The notes beneath the pieces are model-generated. The model was not told the origin of the DNA. It searched no databases and saw nothing but the letters and a program-made list of their open reading frames with translations. 64,000 nucleotides of DNA from Streptomyces sp. B1I3 (GTDB taxonomy: Bacteria > Actinomycetota > Actinomycetes > Streptomycetales > Streptomycetaceae), in NCBI RefSeq assembly GCF_030816615.1, contig NZ_JAUSYD010000001.1, forward strand, positions 4,610,501 through 4,674,500, written 5' to 3'. Below are positions 14,426 through 23,463 of the stretch, piece by piece. Every line of letters begins with the position of its first letter. Position 1 is the stretch's first letter. The translations under genes and the position numbers were made by a program.

Positions 14426-15622
14426 ATGATGTCCAGTACTACAGACGACAGACCGGATGCCCTCTTCGCGGCGCGCACGCTGCGGCTGCGGCGCAGGCTG
14501 GAGCGGCTGATCGGTATCGCCGCCACCGAGGGCAACGCCCTGGTTCCGCTCCGCAACGGCGACGAGATATTCGCCGCGATGCTGGGCGCGATACGCAGCG
14601 CCGAGCACACCGTGGACATGATGACGTTCGTGTACTGGCGCGGTGACATCGCCTGCGCCTTCGCCGAGGCCCTGTCGGAGCGGGCCCGCGCCGGGGTGCG
14701 GGTGAGGCTGCTGCTGGACGGGTTCGGCAGCCGGCTGATCGAGAAGGACCAGCTGGCGATGATGGACGCCGCCGGGGTGGAGGTGGCGTGGTTCCGCAAG
14801 CCGCTGTACCTGTCGCCGCTCAAGCAGAACCACCGCTGCCACCGCAAGGTGCTCATCACGGACGAGGACACGGCGTTCACCGGCGGTGTGGGCATCGCCG
14901 AGGAATGGTGCGGCGACGCCCGGAACGAGCACGAGTGGCGCGACACCCACGTGCAGGTACGCGGCCCCGCGGTGGACGGCCTGGCCGCCGCCTTCGCCCA
15001 GAACTGGGCGGAGTGCCACGAGGAGCTGTTCACCGAGCGGGACAGGTTCATCGAGCTGCGCCCGCAGGGCGACGCGATCGTGCAGGTGGTGCGCGGCTCG
15101 GCCAGCTTCGGCTGGCAGGACATGCAGACCCTGCTCCGGGTCGTCCTCGAGTCGGCCGAGGAGCGGGTGCGGCTCACCACCGCCTACTTCGCACCCGACG
15201 CGTACTTCATCGGGGTGCTCTGCGACACGGCACGACGGGGCGTATCGGTGGAGATTCTGCTGCCCGGGCCGTACACGGACAAGCGCGTCTGCCAGCTGGC
15301 GGGACAGAACTACTACGAGGACCTCATCGCCTGCGGTGTGAAGATCCACGAGTACCAGCCGACGATGATGCACACCAAGGCGCTGACGGTGGACCGTGTG
15401 GCCTCGCTGATCGGCTCGACCAACTTCAACCGCCGCTCGCTCAACCACGACGAGGAAGTGATGCTCGCGGTGCTCGACACCGAGTTCACCGCGACGCTGG
15501 ACGCTCACTTCGAGGAGGACGTGGAGAAGAGTGAGCTGGTCGACGGCGAGCGGTGGAAGCGCCGCTCACCGGCGCAGCGGGCGCGTGAGGTCGCGGTCGT
15601 GCCCATCCGCCGCTGGCTGTGA
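14426..15622 (+). CDS. Phospholipase D family protein, cardiolipin synthase-like
   Basis: A 398-residue protein with two HKD motifs: HRKVLITD (near residue 135) and HTKALTVD (near 315), each followed by the GS/TG-N elements of the phospholipase D superfamily (TAFTGG and IGSTNFN). These catalyse phosphatidyl transfer; bacterial cardiolipin synthases join two phosphatidylglycerols. There is no N-terminal pair of transmembrane helices as in ClsA, so the protein resembles the shorter ClsB type and a different acceptor is possible. Two ATGs are adjacent (14426 and 14429, in frame); either could start it. It follows the XRE-TM gene by 64 bases and may share its transcript. Confidence 0.85.
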   Translation: MMSSTTDDRPDALFAARTLRLRRRLERLIGIAATEGNALVPLRNGDEIFAAMLGAIRSAEHTVDMMTFVYWRGDIACAFAEALSERARAGVRVRLLLDGFGSRLIEKDQLAMMDAAGVEVAWFRKPLYLSPLKQNHRCHRKVLITDEDTAFTGGVGIAEEWCGDARNEHEWRDTHVQVRGPAVDGLAAAFAQNWAECHEELFTERDRFIELRPQGDAIVQVVRGSASFGWQDMQTLLRVVLESAEERVRLTTAYFAPDAYFIGVLCDTARRGVSVEILLPGPYTDKRVCQLAGQNYYEDLIACGVKIHEYQPTMMHTKALTVDRVASLIGSTNFNRRSLNHDEEVMLAVLDTEFTATLDAHFEEDVEKSELVDGERWKRRSPAQRAREVAVVPIRRWL

Positions 15623-15673
15623 CACGGAACCGGCCGCGCCTGCGGATGCTCGCCCGGCCGGGAGCGCCCCGGA

Positions 15674-16027
15674 TCAGTAGAACTGGGACAGGCAGAACTC
15701 GTGGCCCTCGGGATCGGTCATGACGACGACCACGCCCTCGTCGTAGTCGTGCCGCTCGCCGGTGGACCGGCCACCGAGGGCGAGGACCTGCGCGACGCCC
15801 CGGTCGATGTCGTCGACCAGGACGTCGAGATGCAGGCGTACCTTGCCGCGCTTCGGCTCGGCCACGGTCTGGAAGACGAGGCGCGGCTGCGGATCGCCGG
15901 GACGGCCGAGATATACCCAGCCCGGCCGGGAAGGCACCGGCGGGCGGTCCAGCAGCACACTCCAGAAGCCGGACACCCGCTCCACGTCCACGCAGTCGAC
16001 GGTCACTCCGAGCCAGCGGTTCGTCAT
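15674..16027 (-). CDS. VOC (glyoxalase/bleomycin-resistance fold) family protein
   Basis: A 117-residue single-domain protein with two beta-alpha-beta-beta-beta repeats. The first starts LGVTVDCVDVERVSGFWSVL, typical of the actinobacterial VOC subgroup, and the last strand ends DPEGHEFCLSQF, whose Glu is a usual metal ligand. The substrate cannot be predicted. The ATG at 16027 has a plausible ribosome site (AGGAG ~9 bases upstream on the minus strand). The gene converges on the cardiolipin synthase-like gene, 51 bases apart. Confidence 0.85.
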   Translation of the reverse strand: MTNRWLGVTVDCVDVERVSGFWSVLLDRPPVPSRPGWVYLGRPGDPQPRLVFQTVAEPKRGKVRLHLDVLVDDIDRGVAQVLALGGRSTGERHDYDEGVVVVMTDPEGHEFCLSQFY

Positions 16028-16170
16028 GTGGTCGGCACTCCTTCTCGCGTCGGCCGGCCCCGGGCCCGGCGCCGGCGGCCCGGCAGCCCCACGGCCGGGA
16101 GGCGCCGGCCCGTCCGGGCAGTGTGCCTGACCGCGTCCTGCTGACGCAGGCGGTTCGGGCCGTCGGCCGG

Positions 16171-16222
16171 CCGCGGGCCGGGGGCGCCACCACGTGCGAG
16201 TGGTGGCGCCCCCGGCCCGCGG
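16171..16222. terminator. Very long perfect hairpin (23-bp stem)
   Basis: The arms 16171-16193 and 16200-16222 pair without mismatch around the 6-base loop GTGCGA. The stem begins CCGCGGGCCGGGGGCGCC. It lies 18 bases beyond the stop of the DUF4190 gene and upstream of the VOC gene, both on the minus strand, so it most likely terminates the DUF4190 transcript. There is no T-run on the minus-strand side, as is common in Streptomyces. Confidence 0.8.
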
Positions 16223-16240
16223 GGCTCACGAAGCGCCGGG

Positions 16241-16528
16241 TCAGCCGCCGACGTACCAGCTGAAGCCGCCGGACGAGGCGGCCACGACCATCAGGACGAC
16301 GAAGAGGACGACGTCGATGATGCCGAGGACGAGTCCCGCCTTGGCCAGTCCGGCGCCGCCCTTCACGGCCACCTGGCGCAGTCCGAGGGCGCCGAGGACG
16401 ATGGCTATGGGGCCGAGGATCACACTGAAGAAGACGAGCCCCACGATCCCGCAGATCAGGCTCGCGACGGCGAGGCCGTTGGTCCCGGACCGGGACGTGG
16501 CCATGGGTGAACTGTTGTAGTGCGACAT
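16241..16528 (-). CDS. DUF4190 domain membrane protein
   Basis: A 95-residue protein from ATG 16528 (GGGAG, 6 bases upstream). The core NGLAVASLICGIVGLVFFSV with the following GPIAIVLGALGL is the DUF4190 signature: two transmembrane helices with a small-residue turn. A third hydrophobic helix (LVLGIIDVVLFVVLMVVA) follows, ending in SWYVGG. Such proteins are small membrane components of unknown role in actinobacteria and firmicutes. It is monocistronic judging from the strong hairpin downstream. Confidence 0.85.
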   Translation of the reverse strand: MSHYNSSPMATSRSGTNGLAVASLICGIVGLVFFSVILGPIAIVLGALGLRQVAVKGGAGLAKAGLVLGIIDVVLFVVLMVVAASSGGFSWYVGG

Positions 16529-16689
16529 CACTCTCTCCCGTCAATTCGCCGTGCTGTAGGTGGAGTTGTAGGTGAATTGCGGGTTCCCCGCTTCCGGCTC
16601 CACAACCACGCGGACGGCGGGGTGTGGGGCCCCGTGCCGGGGGCAGAAGGGGTTCACCTGCCTCTGTGCCAGGCGAAGGGATGTGGCCC

Positions 16690-17118
16690 ATGAGTGAAAC
16701 CGTCGAGGTACCGGCGGCGACCGCCTCGGTGATCACCGAGCCCGTGCCCGATCTCCAGCTCCAGTTGCTGATGAGACTGCTGGACAGGGAGCAGCGGTCC
16801 AGTCTGCCGATCACCCTGACGTTGTCCTGCGGCATTCTCCACGGGGACCTGATCGGTCACGAGGCGTGGAAGGCGGACTGGGCGAGAAGCCTGCGGCAGG
16901 TCGAGGGCGAAGGGGCCAACCTGCTGGCCGAGTTCCCCGAGATCATGGACCAGGGCATCAGGGAAATGGCGGCGGACGACTACGCGTCCCAGCTGCCGCG
17001 CTGGATCCACCTGCGGGACGCGACCCTGGTCTTCGGCGGTACGACCGCCGCGCACCTGCCGCTGTGGCGGGGGCGGCTGGCCGATGTGTCGGGGTGGACG
17101 CTGGGGCGGCCCCAGTGA
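16690..17118 (+). CDS. Conserved hypothetical protein (possibly GvpU-like)
   Basis: 142 residues from ATG 16690 (GAAGGG about 10 bases upstream). The central part alternates strands and helix: SSLPITLTLSCGILHGDLIG, a helical acidic stretch, then LRDATLVFGGTTAAHLPLWR. The pattern 'PITLTL..GILHGDLI' faintly recalls the gas-vesicle accessory protein GvpU, but the similarity is too weak to name it and no other gas vesicle gene is nearby. The upstream extension of the frame to 16624 has no ribosome site. It is divergent from DUF4190 and convergent with argS. Confidence 0.65.
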   Translation: MSETVEVPAATASVITEPVPDLQLQLLMRLLDREQRSSLPITLTLSCGILHGDLIGHEAWKADWARSLRQVEGEGANLLAEFPEIMDQGIREMAADDYASQLPRWIHLRDATLVFGGTTAAHLPLWRGRLADVSGWTLGRPQ

Positions 17119-17166
17119 GCGCCGTCCCGCCGGCGAGGCGCCCCGCCCGGTAAGGCGTCGCAGAAC

Positions 17167-17203
17167 AGGGGCGGGCCCGGCACGAGGTGCCGGGCCCGCC
17201 CCT
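17167..17203. terminator. Bidirectional hairpin terminator
   Basis: AGGGGCGGGCCCGGCAC (17167-17183), loop GAG, GTGCCGGGCCCGCCCCT (17187-17203): a perfect 17-bp stem between the convergent hypothetical gene and argS. It could end transcription from both sides. Confidence 0.8.
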
Positions 17204-17216
17204 GCCGTACGTGATC

Positions 17217-18986
17217 TCAGAGGCGCTCGGGCGTCCTGATGCCGAGCAGCCGCATGCCCTCGTGCAGGGTGCGGGCGGTGAGCTCGACGAGGAAGAGCCG
17301 GTTCTCGACGACCTCCGGAGCGTTCTCGTCGCTGAGCACCTGGCACTGGTCGTAGAACGTGGTCAGGTGCGAGGCCAGCTGGTAGAGGTACGCGGCCAGC
17401 TTGTGCGGCTCGTGCCCCTCGGCGACCTCGGCCAGGACCTCGCCGAACTGGTCCAGGTGCAGACCCATTGCGCGCTCGGCGGGGGCCAGGTCCAGCTCCG
17501 GGTGCGCGGCGGGCTTCGCGTCGCCCGCATTGCGCATGATCGACCGGATCCGCGCGTACGCGTACTGGAGGTAGACCGACGTGTCGCCGTGCAGCGCCAC
17601 CATCTGGTCCAGGTCGAACTTGTAGTCGCGCACGGCGGAGGTCGAGAGGTCCGCGTACTTCACGGCGCCGACACCGACGTACCGGCCGTTCTCGACGATC
17701 TCCTCCTCGGTCAGGCCCACCTTCTCGGCCTTCCCCCGGACCACCGCGGTGGCCCGCTCGACCGCCTCGTCGAGCAGGTCCTCCAGCCGGACGGTGGTGC
17801 CCTCACGGGTCTTGAACGGCTTGCCGTCCTTGCCGAGGACCGTGCCGAAGGCCAGCTGGTGCGCCTTGACGTCCTCGTTCAGCCAGCCGGCGCGGCGGGC
17901 CGTCTCGAAGACCATCTTGAAGTGCAGGGACTGCCGGGCGTCCACCACGTAGACCAGGCTGTCGGCCTTCAGGTTCTGGACACGGTCCCGGATCGCGGAC
18001 AGGTCGGTGGCGGCGTAACCGTAGCCGCCGTTCGTCTTCTTGACGATCAGCGGGACCGGGTTGCCGTCCGGGCCCTTCACGTCGTCGAAGAACACGCACA
18101 GCGCACCTTCGGATCGGACGGCGACGCCCGTCTCCTCCAGGATCCGGCAGGTCTCCTCGAGCATGTCGTTGTACCCGGACTCGCCGACGATGTCGGCGTC
18201 GCGGATCTCCATGTCGAGCTTGTTGAAGACGGAGTAGAAGTAGATCTTCGACTCGTCGACGAAGCCCTGCCAGAGCGCCAGCGTCTCGGGGTCGCCGGCC
18301 TGGAGGGCCACCACCCGGTCACGGGAGCGGGCCTTGAACGCCTCGTCGGAGTCGAAGAGGACCCGCGAGGCCTTGTAGACGCGGTTCAGCGACGACATGG
18401 CCGCTTCGCCGTCCGCCTTGTCACCCTCGTGCTTCAGCTCGCCCGGGTGCTCGAAGAGGTACTGGATGAGCATGCCGAACTGGGTGCCCCAGTCGCCGAT
18501 GTGATGGCGCCGGATCACCGTCTCGCCGGTGAACTCGAGGATCCGGACCATCGCGTCACCGATGACCGCCGACCGCAGGTGGCCGACGTGCATCTCCTTG
18601 GCCACGTTCGGCTGGGCGTAGTCGATCACGGTCGTGCCCGCCGCTGCGTTCACCGGGACGCCGAGCCGGTCGCCGTCCGCGGCACGCGCGGCGAGCGTCT
18701 CGGTGATCGCCCGGTCGGTGAGCGTCACGTTCAGGAAGCCGGGGCCGGACACCTCGATGTCCTTGATCAGCCCGCCCGCCGGGAGGGCGGCGGTGACCTG
18801 GGAGGCCAGCTCGCGCGGATTGCCCTTGAGCTTCTTGGCGAGCGCGAGGATGCCGTTGGCCTGGAAGTCGGCCCGGTCGCTTCGGCGCAGCAGCGGGTCC
18901 GCGGTGCCGGCCTCCGGCAGAGCTGCCGTCAGGGCGTCCGCCAGCTGCTGCTGGAGCGTGGAAGCGAGGGAAGGGACCGAAGCCAT
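17217..18986 (-). CDS. argS: Arginyl-tRNA synthetase
   Basis: A 589-residue class I aminoacyl-tRNA synthetase. The N-terminal Add-1 domain (residues 1-~120) precedes the active site with YAQPNVAKEMHVGHLRSAVI, in which HVGH is the HIGH signature, and then RHHIGDWGTQFGMLI, characteristic of ArgRS. The KMSK loop is degenerate (FKTREGTTVRLEDLLDEA), as usual for ArgRS. The C-terminal anticodon-binding DALR domain (from ~465) includes YLQYAYARIRSIMRNAG. The ATG at 18986 is divergent from lysS, with 156 bases between the starts. The enzyme is essential and probably constitutive. Confidence 0.97.
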   Translation of the reverse strand: MASVPSLASTLQQQLADALTAALPEAGTADPLLRRSDRADFQANGILALAKKLKGNPRELASQVTAALPAGGLIKDIEVSGPGFLNVTLTDRAITETLAARAADGDRLGVPVNAAAGTTVIDYAQPNVAKEMHVGHLRSAVIGDAMVRILEFTGETVIRRHHIGDWGTQFGMLIQYLFEHPGELKHEGDKADGEAAMSSLNRVYKASRVLFDSDEAFKARSRDRVVALQAGDPETLALWQGFVDESKIYFYSVFNKLDMEIRDADIVGESGYNDMLEETCRILEETGVAVRSEGALCVFFDDVKGPDGNPVPLIVKKTNGGYGYAATDLSAIRDRVQNLKADSLVYVVDARQSLHFKMVFETARRAGWLNEDVKAHQLAFGTVLGKDGKPFKTREGTTVRLEDLLDEAVERATAVVRGKAEKVGLTEEEIVENGRYVGVGAVKYADLSTSAVRDYKFDLDQMVALHGDTSVYLQYAYARIRSIMRNAGDAKPAAHPELDLAPAERAMGLHLDQFGEVLAEVAEGHEPHKLAAYLYQLASHLTTFYDQCQVLSDENAPEVVENRLFLVELTARTLHEGMRLLGIRTPERL

Positions 18987-19142
18987 GAGCCGGCTGCCGT
19001 TTCCGTAGGGGACGAAGGATCACCCCAGTATCCCACGGGGTGCAAAGCCGTTTTCGCGCTGCGGGTGGCACCTGGGAGAATGGGGGTGCCCCTCATGGGG
19101 GGCGCCCCTACGAGTCCTACACGAGAGAAGGACGTGCCGACC

Positions 19143-20885
19143 GTGGCTTCGAGTCAGAGCAGCACCGAGACCGACTGGGTCTCCCGCTTCGCGGACGATG
19201 TCATCGCCGAATCGGAGCGACGTGCGCCTGGCAAACCGGTCGTCGTCGCGTCCGGGCTCTCCCCGTCGGGCCCGATCCACCTGGGCAATCTCCGCGAGGT
19301 CATGACGCCGCACCTGGTCGCCGACGAGATCCGCCGCCGCGGGTACACCGTGCGCCACCTGATCTCCTGGGACGACTACGACCGCTACCGCAAGGTGCCG
19401 AACGGCGTCGCGGGCGTCGACGAGTCGTGGGCCGAGCACATCGGCAAGCCGCTGACGTCCGTGCCCGCACCCGCCGGGTCCGCGTATCCGAACTGGGCGG
19501 AGCACTTCAAGGCCGCGATGACCGAGGCGCTGGACGAGCTCGGTGTCGAGTACGACGGCATCAGCCAGACCGAGCAGTACACGGCGGGCACCTACCGTGC
19601 GCAGATCCTGCACGCCATGAAGCACCGCGCCGACATCGACGCCGTCCTCGACCGCTACCGCACCAAGAAGGACGGGGCCGCGGGCGGGAAGAAGCCGCAG
19701 CAGAAGAAGGTCGACGAGGCCGAGCTGGAGGCCGCCGAGGGCTCCGGTGCGGCGAGCGAGGACGACGGCAGCTCGAACGCGGCCGGCTACTTCCCGTACA
19801 AGCCCTACTGCGGCAACTGCGAGAAGGACCTCACCGTCGTCACCTCCTACGACGACGACACGACCGAGCTGAACTACACCTGCTCGGCCTGCGGCTTCGC
19901 CGAGACGGTCCGGCTCAACGAGTTCAACCGCGGCAAGCTGGTCTGGAAGGTCGACTGGCCCATGCGCTGGGCCTACGAGGGCGTGATCTTCGAGCCCAGC
20001 GGCGTGGACCACTCCTCGCCCGGCTCTTCCTTCGTCGTCGGCGGCCAGATCGTGCGCGAGGTGTTCGACGGCGTGCAGCCGATCGGCCCGATGTACGCGT
20101 TCGTCGGGATCTCCGGCATGGCGAAGATGTCGTCCAGCAAGGGCGGGGTGCCGACCCCGTCCGACGCACTGAAGATCATGGAGGCGCCGCTGCTGCGCTG
20201 GCTCTACGCGCGCCGCAAGCCCAACCAGTCCTTCAAGATCGCGTTCGACCAGGAGATCCAGCGGCTCTACGACGAGTGGGACTCGCTGGGCCGCAAGGTG
20301 GCCGACGGTTCGGTGCTGCCCGCCGACGCCGCCGCCTACGCACGGGCCGTCGGTACGGCCGCGGGCGAGCTGCCCGGCACGCCGCGCCCGCTGCCGTACC
20401 GGACGCTCGCATCGGTCGCGGACATCACGGCCGGTGCCGAGGACCAGACGCTGCGCATCCTCAGTGAGCTGGACCCGGAGAACCCGCTGACCTCGCTCGA
20501 CGAGGCGCGACCCCGGCTGGACCGTGCCGAGAACTGGATCTCCACCCAGGTCCCGGCGGAGGCCCGCACGATCGTCCGCGACGAGCCGGACAAGGAGCTG
20601 CTCGGCTCTCTGGACGAGCAGGGCCGCGAATCGCTGCGGCTGCTGCTGGAAGGGCTCGACTCGCACTGGTCGCTGGACGGGCTGACCACGCTCGTCTACG
20701 GCGTGCCGAAGGTCCTGGAGGGCCTGGCGCCGGACGCCAAGCCGACGCCGGAGCTGAAGGTGGCCCAGCGGTCCTTCTTCGCTCTGCTGTACCGGCTGCT
20801 GGTCGGCCGGGACACCGGGCCCCGGCTGCCCACGCTGCTGCTCGCGGTGGGGGCGGACCGGGTGCGCAGGCTGCTCGGCGCGTAG
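19143..20885 (+). CDS. lysS: Class I lysyl-tRNA synthetase
   Basis: A 580-residue class I LysRS, the type found in archaea and some bacteria and unrelated to the common class II enzyme. Signatures are SGLSPSGPIHLGNLREV (HxGN) near residue 35 and KMSSSKGG near 330. A zinc-type cysteine set (CGNCEKD and YTCSACG) lies near 220-258. A low-complexity insert rich in Lys/Gln/Glu/Ser lies near residues 175-210. GTG 19143 is chosen because GAGAAGG is about 11 bases upstream; GTG 19134 (three residues longer) is the alternative but is only 2 bases from that site. The huge open frame back to 17187 is antisense to argS and not real. Confidence 0.93.
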   Translation: MASSQSSTETDWVSRFADDVIAESERRAPGKPVVVASGLSPSGPIHLGNLREVMTPHLVADEIRRRGYTVRHLISWDDYDRYRKVPNGVAGVDESWAEHIGKPLTSVPAPAGSAYPNWAEHFKAAMTEALDELGVEYDGISQTEQYTAGTYRAQILHAMKHRADIDAVLDRYRTKKDGAAGGKKPQQKKVDEAELEAAEGSGAASEDDGSSNAAGYFPYKPYCGNCEKDLTVVTSYDDDTTELNYTCSACGFAETVRLNEFNRGKLVWKVDWPMRWAYEGVIFEPSGVDHSSPGSSFVVGGQIVREVFDGVQPIGPMYAFVGISGMAKMSSSKGGVPTPSDALKIMEAPLLRWLYARRKPNQSFKIAFDQEIQRLYDEWDSLGRKVADGSVLPADAAAYARAVGTAAGELPGTPRPLPYRTLASVADITAGAEDQTLRILSELDPENPLTSLDEARPRLDRAENWISTQVPAEARTIVRDEPDKELLGSLDEQGRESLRLLLEGLDSHWSLDGLTTLVYGVPKVLEGLAPDAKPTPELKVAQRSFFALLYRLLVGRDTGPRLPTLLLAVGADRVRRLLGA

Positions 20886-20905
20886 CTCTTTCGCCGTTCC
20901 TGATC

Positions 20906-20936
20906 ACCGGGCGGGCCGCTGGACGGCCCGCCCGGT
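20906..20936. terminator. Hairpin terminator after lysS
   Basis: ACCGGGCGGGCCG (20906-20918) and CGGCCCGCCCGGT (20924-20936) form a perfect 13-bp stem around CTGGA, followed by TCTCTC. It lies 20 bases after the lysS stop and may also serve the convergent DUF2637 gene. Confidence 0.8.
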
Positions 20937-21008
20937 TCTCTCATGCCGCCGACGGCTCCCTCATGCCGCCGCCAGGTTTCCCGCTGTGTCCGCTCCTGCC
21001 GCGTTTCG

Positions 21009-22448
21009 CTACGCGATGTGGTCGGCGGACATCTCGTTGTCGAAACGCTGCCGGAAGCCCGGCAGCAGGCGACGGAGGAGGGCGCTGCTGCGGGGGTGGC
21101 GGACGTTGTGGCCGTCGGCGAGGTGGATTTCGAGCACCGCGACGCTGGGGTAGGCCTGGTGCTGGTGCGTGTACGCGGCGAACACCTCGTACGCGATCTC
21201 GCTGAACTCGGCCTCCGCGGCGGCCCATTCCGCCTCCTGCTGGGCGTCACGGGGCTGCGGCGGGTCCTGCTGGCCCGTCTGGCCCTGCTCTTCGGTTCCG
21301 CCCTGCTCCTGCTGCTGCGGGTGCCGCGCCGCGTGCTGCTCCCCCTGCTGGTCCGGGTGCGGCTGCGGTTGGGCGGCCCTGGGGTGCGGGAACGCGCCGA
21401 CGGTGCCCACGTTGCCGAGCGGGCGGGTACGGCCCCCGGGGCCGGACGGGATCATCACAGGGGTGGGCTCCAGGCCCTCGACGTACGTCGGGTTGTACGC
21501 GCTCTCGTAGGCGTCGTCCGGTACCTGGGGGGCCGCGAACCACGGGCTGTCGTGCGAGCCGGGGCCCTCCTCGGGCCACTCCTCCTGCTCGTGCGGCCAG
21601 TCGTCCTGCTCGGCCGGCCGGTTGCGCTGGTGCTGCGGGGACTGCTGGGCGTGCCGGTCCTCAGGCTCCGGACCCTCCTGCCCCTGCTGCGGGACGTACG
21701 GAAGCTGGGGCTGCCCCTGTCCGGCCTCCGCCACCGACGGGACGGGCGGAAGCAGGACCGGCTCGATGCCTGCGGCGGCGAGGCCGGCCGGAGCGGTCTC
21801 GGCGAGCGGGACGCCGTACTTCGCCAGGCGCAGCGGCATCATCGACTCGATGGGGGCCTTGCGGCGCCAGTTGCGGCCGAAGCGGGCCTGCAGACGGGCC
21901 TGGTAGATCAGCCGGTCCTGCTCGAGCTTGATGACCTGCTCGTAACTGCGCAGCTCCCACAGCTTCATCCGCCGCCACAGCTTGAACGTGGGGACGGGGG
22001 AGAGCAGCCAGCGGGTGAGGCGGACGCCCTCCATGTGCTTGTCCGCCGTGATGTCCGCGATGCGGCCCACGGCGTGACGGGCGGCCTCGACGGAGACGAC
22101 GAAGAGCACCGGGATCACCGCGTGCATGCCGGTGCCGAGCGGGTCGGGCCAGGCGGCCGCGCCGTTGAAGGCGATCGTCGCCGCGGTCAGCAGCCACGCG
22201 GTCTGGCGCAGCAACGGGAAGGGGATGCGCATCCAGGTCAGCAGGAGGTCCAGCGCGAGCAGGACGCAGATGCCCGCGTCGATGCCGATCGGGAAGACCA
22301 GCGAGAACTGGCCGAAACCCTTCTCCTCCGCCAGCTCGCGCACGGCGGCGTACGAACCCGCGAAACCGATCGCGGCAATGAGTACCGCACCGGCGACGAC
22401 GACCCCGATGAGTACTCGGTGTGTGCGTGTCAGCTGCATTGCGGCCAC
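21009..22448 (-). CDS. DUF2637 (SpdB-like) membrane protein with long Gln/Pro-rich tail
   Basis: 479 residues from GTG 22448 (GGGAGG about 9 bases upstream). The N-terminal ~130 residues contain four transmembrane helices (LIGVVVAGAVLIAAIGFAG; then GIDAGICVLLALDLLLTW and two more), the DUF2637 domain. That domain is related to the SpdB transfer/spread proteins of Streptomyces plasmids, but chromosomal copies are core genes of unknown role. Residues ~140-230 are basic-helical (RWLLSPVPTFKLWRRMKLWE). From ~245 to 420 the protein is low-complexity Gln/Pro/Glu. A folded C-terminal segment (~425-479, AYPSVAVLEIHLADGHNV) looks like a small winged helix. No other plasmid gene is near. Confidence 0.8.
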   Translation of the reverse strand: MAAMQLTRTHRVLIGVVVAGAVLIAAIGFAGSYAAVRELAEEKGFGQFSLVFPIGIDAGICVLLALDLLLTWMRIPFPLLRQTAWLLTAATIAFNGAAAWPDPLGTGMHAVIPVLFVVSVEAARHAVGRIADITADKHMEGVRLTRWLLSPVPTFKLWRRMKLWELRSYEQVIKLEQDRLIYQARLQARFGRNWRRKAPIESMMPLRLAKYGVPLAETAPAGLAAAGIEPVLLPPVPSVAEAGQGQPQLPYVPQQGQEGPEPEDRHAQQSPQHQRNRPAEQDDWPHEQEEWPEEGPGSHDSPWFAAPQVPDDAYESAYNPTYVEGLEPTPVMIPSGPGGRTRPLGNVGTVGAFPHPRAAQPQPHPDQQGEQHAARHPQQQEQGGTEEQGQTGQQDPPQPRDAQQEAEWAAAEAEFSEIAYEVFAAYTHQHQAYPSVAVLEIHLADGHNVRHPRSSALLRRLLPGFRQRFDNEMSADHIA

Positions 22449-22548
22449 CCGCGGTCCCCTCCCGACTTCGTTGGGCCGGCCTCATTTCGGCATCCGGCGC
22501 GGGCACAGCCTGGCACATGCGTGCGAGACGTGATGCGCGGGGAGGGGG

Positions 22549-22582
22549 CGAAGCCCGGACCTCAGGGGCGGTCCGGGCTTCG
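22549..22582. terminator. Hairpin terminator after the first DUF3558 gene
   Basis: CGAAGCCCGGAC (22549-22560), a 10-base loop, GTCCGGGCTTCG (22571-22582). It lies about 50 bases beyond the stop of the minus-strand DUF3558 gene and upstream of the DUF2637 gene. Confidence 0.75.
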
Positions 22583-22629
22583 CGAAGGGGGCGCTGGGCA
22601 GGGGCGTTCGCGTCCCTGCCGGGCTGTGG

Positions 22630-23463
22630 TCACGACTTGCGCGTGGCCTTGCTCGTCGTCTTGCTCGTCGCCTTGCTCGTCGTCTTCCCGGAGGCCTTGT
22701 CCGTCGCCTTCGCGGATGCCTTGGGGGTGGGCGCGGCCGAGGACGTGCCGGCGGAGGGTGCGCGGTCGGCGCCCACCGCTGCGACGGCTTCCTTCGCCGC
22801 CTTCAGGGCGTCCTTGAGGATGTCACCGGCGTCGGGCGTCTTCGCTCCCGCGTAGCCGGCACCGTTGTAGGTGAGGCTGACCACGACGTTGCCCGTACGG
22901 GCCAGGACCGTCGCGTACTTGAAGTCCTCACTCGTCTTGGTGAGGTCGTAGGTGACGGTCGTGGCCTGCTCGCCGATACCGGCGGTGGGCATGGCCGCGA
23001 CCTTCTTGGCGCCCTCGGTCGCCTGCGCCTTCGCGACCTGCTTCGTGTACTCGTCCGTCGCCCGCTTGGCGCCGCTGCCCAGCGCCTGGTCCGACTCGAA
23101 GCGGGTGAAGCCGACGTCCAGCCAGCGGTACTGCGAGCCCTTGACGCCGTTGTCGTCCAGGCCGTTCCAGGAGCAGCTGCCTCGGGTGACGTTGTCGCTG
23201 GACCTGCCCGGTGTGCCGCCCTTGTTCTTCGTCTTGGGCACCAGGGACTCGATCGTCTTCTTGCCGATCGACGTGCAGGCGTCGGGCAGCTGGGCGAACT
23301 TGGCGGGCTCGACGCTCGGCTCCGTCTTCGTCGCGCTGGGCGAGGCGGAGGAGCCCGCGTCCTTCTCGTCGCCGGAGTCCGACGAGCAGCCGGCGAGGAC
23401 GAGCATCACCGGTACGGCGGCGCAGGCGAGTATGCGGGACAGTCGCGGGGCTGATCGGTGCAT
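22630..23463 (-). CDS. DUF3558 domain lipoprotein with Lys/Ser/Thr-rich repeat tail
   Basis: 277 residues. The signal peptide ends in lipobox LAGC (Cys 25), followed by a Ser/Asp-rich linker. Residues ~55-210 form the DUF3558 domain with conserved cysteines in LPDACTSIG and RGSCSWNG and the strand VVVSLTYNGAGY. The tail (~235-277) is built of short (T/A)SKT-like repeats, also visible in the DNA as repeated GTCGTCTTGCTCGTC units around 22640-22685. DUF3558 lipoproteins are typical, uncharacterised actinobacterial surface proteins. The next gene upstream on the same strand is a second, diverged DUF3558 gene. Confidence 0.88.
   Translation of the reverse strand: MHRSAPRLSRILACAAVPVMLVLAGCSSDSGDEKDAGSSASPSATKTEPSVEPAKFAQLPDACTSIGKKTIESLVPKTKNKGGTPGRSSDNVTRGSCSWNGLDDNGVKGSQYRWLDVGFTRFESDQALGSGAKRATDEYTKQVAKAQATEGAKKVAAMPTAGIGEQATTVTYDLTKTSEDFKYATVLARTGNVVVSLTYNGAGYAGAKTPDAGDILKDALKAAKEAVAAVGADRAPSAGTSSAAPTPKASAKATDKASGKTTSKATSKTTSKATRKS

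Noticed and set aside
17187..19142. Very long open frame running into lysS from the left (1232 codons in total)
   Set aside because: It is antisense to argS. The lysS family start and ribosome site are at 19134-19143.
21009..22448. Plasmid or integrative-element origin suggested by the SpdB-like DUF2637 domain
   Set aside because: No replication, integrase, TraB or attachment site is nearby, and chromosomal DUF2637 genes are common.
20943..22817. 624-codon plus-strand frame opposite the DUF2637 gene
   Set aside because: Leu/Val/Arg-rich shadow with no ribosome site; the minus strand has the DUF2637 helices.
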